DNA of 64,000 nucleotides from Leeuwenhoekiella sp. MAR_2009_132 (GTDB taxonomy: Bacteria; Bacteroidota; Bacteroidia; Flavobacteriales; Flavobacteriaceae), in assembly GCF_000687915.1 (NCBI RefSeq), contig NZ_JHZY01000004.1, positions 1,126,001-1,190,000 of the forward strand. The letters run 5' to 3'. The notes below the pieces were generated by a model, which worked only from the letters and a program-made list of their open reading frames with translations, was not told where the DNA came from and did no database searches. The first letter of the stretch is position 1. The number at the start of each line of letters is the position of its first letter. Made by a program: the position numbers and the translations under genes. Below, piece after piece: positions 58,963 to 64,000 of this stretch.

Positions 58963-59990
58963 CTACTTCAGCTTTGCTAAATCATAAAAATAAAAAGTAC
59001 CGTCGTCATTCATGGCTACAAACAAGCCGTTTTTAAATGTACTATTGAGAGGTACCGTTACTACATCACAACCGTCTGTTTCTGTCGTTGTAAGATTTAA
59101 AGCCTTTATAAAAGCATTTGTTTTGCGATCATAAATGTTAAACTGCCCCGTTGCTGGTCTGATACTATTAAAAAACCTGTGCCATCTTCATAAGTTGCAA
59201 TCGCTATACCCTCAATATCATTCTGAAAATCTGCAAATCCAAAAGAGCTTACCTGCTCATTACCCTTATCAGGTTCTGCAAAATATTTTTTAATACCATC
59301 TCCTTCATCTGAATAATAAATAAAACCCATCGCATCGTCTACCGCAATAGCTTCAATTTCCTTTTTACCACTAAATTGACCAAATTTACGTACCAAGTCA
59401 AATCCTACTAAACTGTCTGATTTTGTCGTGATTTTATACTGATATAAGTAGTTTTCTAAAGGCCCAGATTTTCGGCCTACAATCGCATAGAATGAGCTGT
59501 CAATTGCCGACTTGTATAAACTCACACCCATAGGAGATTGAAATTCTGTATTAGAATCGCTATCATCTGCAAATACAGGAAATCCACCACCATCTAAAGG
59601 TTTCATATCAGGAACCGAATAGATGCGCAACATTTTACGTTCCCTCTCAGTAAAAGCAATGATATCTGTCGTAGTAGAATCAGTCACAGGAAAATTGTAG
59701 CGCAGATCTACATTGTTAGGTCTTTGAATACCGCGAATGGTTTTTGATTCTATAATCTTTCCGTTGAGATCAAAAGCATAGATCGCTCCATCACTCTCTT
59801 TATCTGTACCAAAAACAATACTCTTCGATGCATCTTCAGGATTTATCCAAATCGCAGGGTCATCTGTATCATATTTAACGTGCTCTGTTATTAGATCGGG
59901 TTTAATCTCAGGCAATTTAGATTTACTACTTCCGCAGGAAATCACTATAGAAATACCGCTTAGAAATGCTATAATTTTGAAGTTTTTCAT
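58963..59990 (-). pseudogene. Beta-propeller phytase, disrupted by a frameshift near the 3' end
   Basis: A lipoprotein signal (AFLSGISIVISCGSS) is followed by six-bladed propeller blocks (DTDDPAIWINPEDASKSIVFGTDKE, GIQRPNNVDLRYNF, SPMGVSLYK, EIEAIAVDDAMGFIYYSDEG, DIEGIAIATYEDGTGFLIVSDQQ). The open frame stops at 59106. If one base is added at the run of four Gs (plus-strand CCCC at 59146-59149), the frame continues QFNIYDRKTNAFIKALNL, then DGCDVVTVPLNSTF and GLFVAMNDDGTFYFYDLAKL to a stop at 58963. The last blade is thus encoded but out of frame. It may be a true inactivating mutation, phase variation or a homopolymer sequencing error. The start at 59990 is preferred over 60005 because it begins the lipoprotein signal. 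Confidence 0.85.
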
Positions 59991-59991
59991 T

Positions 59992-62817
59992 TTAAAATAA
60001 GTCATATTTTATACCAAAGGTTAAACGCGTATTGTAGTATTCCATCTGCATGGTTCTATCCTGCACTCCTTGATAATAACGCAAAGGCTGATTTGTAATA
60101 TTGTTGAGGTTTGCAAATACCTGAAGATTTTTAGATAAGAAAACAGTTGCATTAAAATCTAAAAAGAACTGCTCATCATAAAAACGATCTTCAAAAGCAT
60201 TGCCTCCTAATTCGTCTAAATAAGCATCAGAATAATTACCAGATAAACGAGCACTAAACCAGCTGTCACCATAAGATAATGAAGCATTAAACATATTAGG
60301 AGAAGAGCCTGGTAAATCGAGATCACCGCGCAAGTCACCATCTTCATTTGCAATACCCTTAGCTTCAGAATTTAGATAGGTGTAGTTTACATAGATACCA
60401 AAGTTCTTGAGGAAACCCGGCAGGAAATCTAGCTGTCGCTGAAAAGCAACTTCAGCTCCAAAGATGGTTGCTTTGTCACCATTTAAAGGCTGAAATAACT
60501 CTATACCATCTTCCTGATCTGTTTTTTGAGTGTAAATAAAATCCTGAATATTTTTGTAAAACATTCCGCCTGAAATAATCCCTACAGACTCAAAATATCG
60601 CTCTGCCATAAAATCAAAATTCATAGAAGTTGTAGGTTCTAATTGCGGATTTCCTATTGAGATCTCATCGTCTTCGCGTTGTCTGTAAGGCACCAGATCT
60701 ATATAATTAGGCCGGGCTAGTGTATTTGTCCACGCAAAGCGCAAAACTGTTGATTCTGAGGCATTGTATTTAAAATGCACTCCCGGCAGTATATTAGTAT
60801 AGGAGCTCTCATCATTAACCTGTGTAACATCTTCTGGCTCATCTACATTAAAACTGTTTCCTATACTCTCAATACGTGTATTCTCTATTCTTAAACCTAT
60901 TAACGCGTCAAGTTTTTCGGTAAGCTTTTGATTAGTCATTATATAACCTGCAAACACATTTTCTGTCACGTCAAAATTATCACCCAGATATTCATCAGGC
61001 ACAGCCTCACCTTCAAAAGCTGTTACATCTTGTAGATTTAAACCTCCTAAAAATTGTGGGGATGCAAAAACACCGGGTTTATATTGAGATCCTGCAAGAA
61101 AATCGTTACCACTATAAATACGTTGCTCTACAAGAGATAGATTATCTAAAGTGCCGGTAAGCGGTGCATATTCAAAGAAGCTATTGTCTCTATTCTTATT
61201 TTTAAAACGACCACGAACACCAAATTTTATACTCCCACTTCCGGTATTAAAAAAGTCTGCCGGGAGCTCAAAATTGGCAAAAAAGTTAAGGTCCTTTTCT
61301 TCTGTAAATTGATATTCTTCAGTCAACTCATCAAATTCGAAATTTGTGAAATCTTCTGTTTCTTCGGGCATATGCAATGGGTAACGTGTGTCAACAACTT
61401 CATTGTTTATACCATATTCCGAAGCGTAAACTAAATAACGCTCATTAGGCCGTTCTTCAGATGCTTTTGCAAAAGAACCCATCCAGGTGAATTTAAGATT
61501 TCCAAAAACGTGATTTCCTCCCAGACTATAGTTCTGCATACGCTGATCTTCAAGACGTCTGTTTTGATTTCTTCCACCGGGGATACCTCCTTTAGTTTCT
61601 CTTTTTGCTTCAACCGGAAAACGCGAAGGTGTATTGTTAACCAGATCAAAATCACTTTCAAGAATATCTTCAGCATCTAAAATTTCAGAAGAATAGGCAA
61701 AACGATTCTCCCGATCATCACGCCAGTTATACATCGTTTTTAAATAAATCTCATTATTCTCATCAATGTTGTAGTCTAGGTTTGCAGAAAAACTGCGTCT
61801 TACTCGTTGAACAAGATATTTACGCGTTTCAAAAACAGCCACATACGGATTGACATCAACCTCAGTCTCCTCACCAGCTGCGTTTGTATATTCAAATGTA
61901 TCTGCCCATTCTGCTTCTACATTATCGCTACCAAAATCATTGTCATTTATGGATGCAGAAACAAGCCAGCCAAACTTTTTGTTTTTTGAACGATCGCCTA
62001 CAAGAAACGACCCGCTTAGAATACGTTTATCTGTAATAAAATTTATTCCACTTCCACCCGTGGCAGAGAGTCTAAAGCTTTGCGGAGTAGATCGTGTTAC
62101 AAGGTTTACAGAACCACCTAAAGCATCTGCATCCATATCTGGCGTTACAGCTTTATTGACCTCTATGGTTTGTATCATATCAGACGGAATCAAATCCATC
62201 TGTACATTTCTATTATCTCCTTCTGCCGAAGGAATACGGCTTCCGTTTAAGGTTACCGAATTTAACTGTGGAGCCAGACCACGCACGATAATATTTCGTG
62301 CTTCTCCCTGATCTATCTGCATCGTAATACCCGGAATACGCTTTGCCGCATCACCTATATTGGCATCAGGAAACTTACCTATCTGATCTGTAGAAACAAC
62401 ATTAGTAATATTAAGATTATTCTTTTGTGTATTAAGTGCACGCGATTGCCCACCAGAACTATAACCTATAACCTGTACATCTTCTAATTTAGTCTCTTCT
62501 GAAGTTAACAAAATTGATATCGTTGCTGTTTTACCACTAGTGACATCTACCGGCACAAACATATCTTTAAATCCTAAATATTTAATAGCAAGTGTATGGC
62601 TACCTTCAGGAATGTTAAGAAAGGTAAATTTCCCGTCTTGATTAGAAACCGCTCCTTTATTTAAGGCCTCAATCATTACTGCGGCGCCGGGAACATTTAT
62701 TCCATAATCATCTACAATCACGCCTTGAATACTACTGTTTTGCGCAGATAAACTTGTACTACTAAAGGCAAAAAGCAGCGTTACACTGAGCAACTTTAAA
62801 CTGGTAATAATTTTCAT
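59992..62817 (-). CDS. TonB-dependent receptor linked to phytase
   Basis: 942 residues from the ATG at 62817, chosen because it begins the signal peptide (LLSVTLLFAFSSTSLSAQN); codons up to 62931 are not supported. A carboxypeptidase-like domain (IQGVIVDDYGINVPGAAVMI, residues about 28-110) precedes the plug (VIGYSSGGQSRALNTQ, IPGITMQIDQGEARNIIVRGLAPQLNSVTLNGSRI, DADALGGSVNLVTRST). A beta-barrel follows, ending LTFGIKYDLF. The phytase gene starts 1 bp after its stop, so the pair is an operon for uptake of an organic phosphate, probably phytate or its products. The ligand is inferred from the neighbour. Confidence 0.92.
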   Translation of the reverse strand: MKIITSLKLLSVTLLFAFSSTSLSAQNSSIQGVIVDDYGINVPGAAVMIEALNKGAVSNQDGKFTFLNIPEGSHTLAIKYLGFKDMFVPVDVTSGKTATISILLTSEETKLEDVQVIGYSSGGQSRALNTQKNNLNITNVVSTDQIGKFPDANIGDAAKRIPGITMQIDQGEARNIIVRGLAPQLNSVTLNGSRIPSAEGDNRNVQMDLIPSDMIQTIEVNKAVTPDMDADALGGSVNLVTRSTPQSFRLSATGGSGINFITDKRILSGSFLVGDRSKNKKFGWLVSASINDNDFGSDNVEAEWADTFEYTNAAGEETEVDVNPYVAVFETRKYLVQRVRRSFSANLDYNIDENNEIYLKTMYNWRDDRENRFAYSSEILDAEDILESDFDLVNNTPSRFPVEAKRETKGGIPGGRNQNRRLEDQRMQNYSLGGNHVFGNLKFTWMGSFAKASEERPNERYLVYASEYGINNEVVDTRYPLHMPEETEDFTNFEFDELTEEYQFTEEKDLNFFANFELPADFFNTGSGSIKFGVRGRFKNKNRDNSFFEYAPLTGTLDNLSLVEQRIYSGNDFLAGSQYKPGVFASPQFLGGLNLQDVTAFEGEAVPDEYLGDNFDVTENVFAGYIMTNQKLTEKLDALIGLRIENTRIESIGNSFNVDEPEDVTQVNDESSYTNILPGVHFKYNASESTVLRFAWTNTLARPNYIDLVPYRQREDDEISIGNPQLEPTTSMNFDFMAERYFESVGIISGGMFYKNIQDFIYTQKTDQEDGIELFQPLNGDKATIFGAEVAFQRQLDFLPGFLKNFGIYVNYTYLNSEAKGIANEDGDLRGDLDLPGSSPNMFNASLSYGDSWFSARLSGNYSDAYLDELGGNAFEDRFYDEQFFLDFNATVFLSKNLQVFANLNNITNQPLRYYQGVQDRTMQMEYYNTRLTFGIKYDLF

Positions 62818-62840
62818 TTTTTTGGTGTTTAGTATTTTGT

Positions 62841-62848
62841 CAAATTTA
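62841..62848 (-). promoter_or_regulatory. -7 box of the receptor-phytase operon
   Basis: The minus strand reads TAAATTTG, a TAnnTTTG match 23 bp before the receptor ATG. The -33 element is not obvious. Confidence 0.45.
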
Positions 62849-62981
62849 CCTGAGCCCTTTAAACACCTGCTAAAATTAAAAGCAACAAATTGTAAAGATT
62901 GTAAATTTTGAAAGCTACACCAGGGCAACAATTACCTAAACTTTACACAAAACTAACATCTTGTTAAAGAATCACTCTCCT

Positions 62982-64000
62982 TTATAACCTGAGCATAAAA
63001 TTCACTAATTCTTCCTGTGTTTCTATGGGTAGTTTTCTGCGTAAACGATACCTCGCAACCCGAACGCTGTCTGCCGTAATTCGTAAAATAGAAGCGATCT
63101 CTTTTGATGATAAATTAAGTCTTAAAAGCAAACATAAACGCAACTCAGTTGCCGTAAGCTTATGTAACGTAACTTCACTTAAATTTTTTGTAAAGTGGGG
63201 ATGAATTTCTTCAAATAGAACCATAAATTGGTTCCACTCATTATCTTCTGCAAGATGAAGATCTAATTCTTTTGATAGGGCTTCTAATTTTACAGGAAGA
63301 TCCATTCGTTTACGAGAACTTAGTTTCTGAAGTGTTCCCGATACCTCTTCTATTAATTTGTTTTTTTGAGAAATGCTTAAGCTGTATTTAGAGAGTGTAG
63401 CTGTTTTAAGCTGAATTTCATTTTGTAAGTATTGCTCCTGAGCAACCTTATGTTCTATTTCAGCTTCTAGAGCACGTTGTTTATACGCGTGAATCTTGGC
63501 AATTAAGCTCCTTCTTCTTTTCTGAATATAAAGAACTAAAACACATGAAACGACCGCAACGAGTGTAAGCAGGATGAGAATAACTAAATTAGCTTTTGCC
63601 GTCTTGTTTTTTGCTTCAAGCAAATTAATTTGAGCTTGTTTCTCTTTAGTGTCAAAAATGGTTTGAAGCGCATTTAGCTGATTAAAATTTTGAGAATAAA
63701 ACTGCTGCTCTACACGTTTTTGATATTTAGACAAATAGTGATAACCCTTTTCAAAATCATTTTTTAGAATGTAAGTTTTAGAAAGATCTTTATAGGCACT
63801 TTGTATTTGATGTGAATTACCATACTGCTGTGCAAGATTTAATGCCGCTGTTGTTTTTATCAGGGCATTCGTGTAATCTTGAGTCTTTCTGTAAATATCT
63901 GCCAGATTATTAAGAGCATTTATCTGCGACTCATCATTTGTATTTTTAAAATACACAAAAGCCTTTTCAAAGTGACTGTACGCTTTATCATACATTTTAA
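62982..64000 (-). CDS. TPR and LuxR-type HTH transmembrane regulator, 5' end outside window
   Basis: At least 337 residues; the frame is open to the right edge and the visible ATG at 63995 falls inside a TPR motif, so the true start is outside. Order: TPR repeats (YDKAYSHFEKAFVYFKN, ALNNLADIYRKTQDYTNAL), a membrane helix (VILILLTLVAVVSCVLVLYIQ), a coiled-coil linker, then a C-terminal helix-turn-helix of the LuxR type (LTATELRLCLLLRLNLSSKEIASILRITADSVRVARYRLRRKL). Such proteins are membrane-associated transcription factors in Bacteroidota. It reads toward the receptor-phytase operon and may control it, which is inference. Confidence 0.85.
   Translation of the reverse strand, partial: KMYDKAYSHFEKAFVYFKNTNDESQINALNNLADIYRKTQDYTNALIKTTAALNLAQQYGNSHQIQSAYKDLSKTYILKNDFEKGYHYLSKYQKRVEQQFYSQNFNQLNALQTIFDTKEKQAQINLLEAKNKTAKANLVILILLTLVAVVSCVLVLYIQKRRRSLIAKIHAYKQRALEAEIEHKVAQEQYLQNEIQLKTATLSKYSLSISQKNKLIEEVSGTLQKLSSRKRMDLPVKLEALSKELDLHLAEDNEWNQFMVLFEEIHPHFTKNLSEVTLHKLTATELRLCLLLRLNLSSKEIASILRITADSVRVARYRLRRKLPIETQEELVNFMLRL

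Noticed and set aside
59106..59160. Programmed ribosomal frameshift in phytase
   Set aside because: No slippery heptamer or downstream structure was recognised at the G-run; a plain mutation or sequencing error is simpler.

Overview
The window is chromosomal DNA from a member of the Bacteroidota, most likely a marine Flavobacteriaceae; I cannot fix the genus. The evidence is the gene families present: SusC/SusD pair, several TonB-dependent receptors with carboxypeptidase-like N-termini, DUF4271, DUF4296, DUF4301, DUF3098, DUF3127, Thioredoxin_9-like and DUF2490 proteins. Promoter-like TAnnTTTG boxes replace the usual -10 hexamer, the DNA is AT-rich, and Shine-Dalgarno sequences are nearly absent. 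About 60 genes lie on both strands with short gaps. No rRNA, tRNA, CRISPR array, transposase gene or prophage was found.

Layout. 0-8 kb: an alkyltransferase-like protein (cut by the left edge), LysE-type exporter, trmB, a glycosyltransferase, a PhoR/PhoB-like two-component pair, a LuxE-like acyl-protein synthetase, and an Lrp regulator next to saccharopine dehydrogenase. 8-17 kb: housekeeping genes (pckA, hemD, polyprenol-phosphate mannose synthase, dihydroorotase, an epimerase, tyrS, a zinc peptidase). 17-21 kb: an unusually long leuS interrupted in frame by a DUF559 nuclease-like domain and by GC-rich palindromes. 21-33 kb: panE, an ftsX-DUF3098-uppP-truB-TonB-like run, tag, aat, a DUF3127 protein, flavin reductase, a kinase, Nudix and HIT proteins. 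33-42 kb: a SusC/SusD/secreted hydrolase uptake locus, followed by greA. 42-49 kb: a TonB receptor under a TPP riboswitch, a three-module hybrid kinase and a sigma-54 regulator. 49-50.5 kb: four tandem copies of a small secreted protein gene. 50.7-57 kb: arfB, DUF4301, a NadR-like kinase, PnuC-type transporter, YkoF-like thiamine-binding protein, a GGGP-synthase-like enzyme, a phosphopantetheinyl transferase and ahcY. 57-64 kb: small envelope proteins, a TonB receptor plus frameshifted phytase operon, and a TPR/HTH regulator cut by the right edge.

How the genes work together. The TPP-riboswitch receptor, and possibly the YkoF/PnuC/kinase operon about 8 kb away, point to thiamine salvage. The receptor and phytase form a phytate or organic-phosphate acquisition pair. 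The SusCD locus feeds a secreted alpha/beta-hydrolase whose product is imported.

The most unusual object is in leuS. A complete-looking Vsr/DUF559 nuclease fold of about 150 residues sits in the CP1 editing-domain entry loop, bounded by inverted copies of a palindrome-plus-G-run repeat. A lone copy of the same repeat sits in frame elsewhere in leuS. A back-to-back pair of copies without a nuclease sits just past the stop codon. This looks like a mobile, ORF-compatible repeat with its own nuclease. That interpretation is inference.
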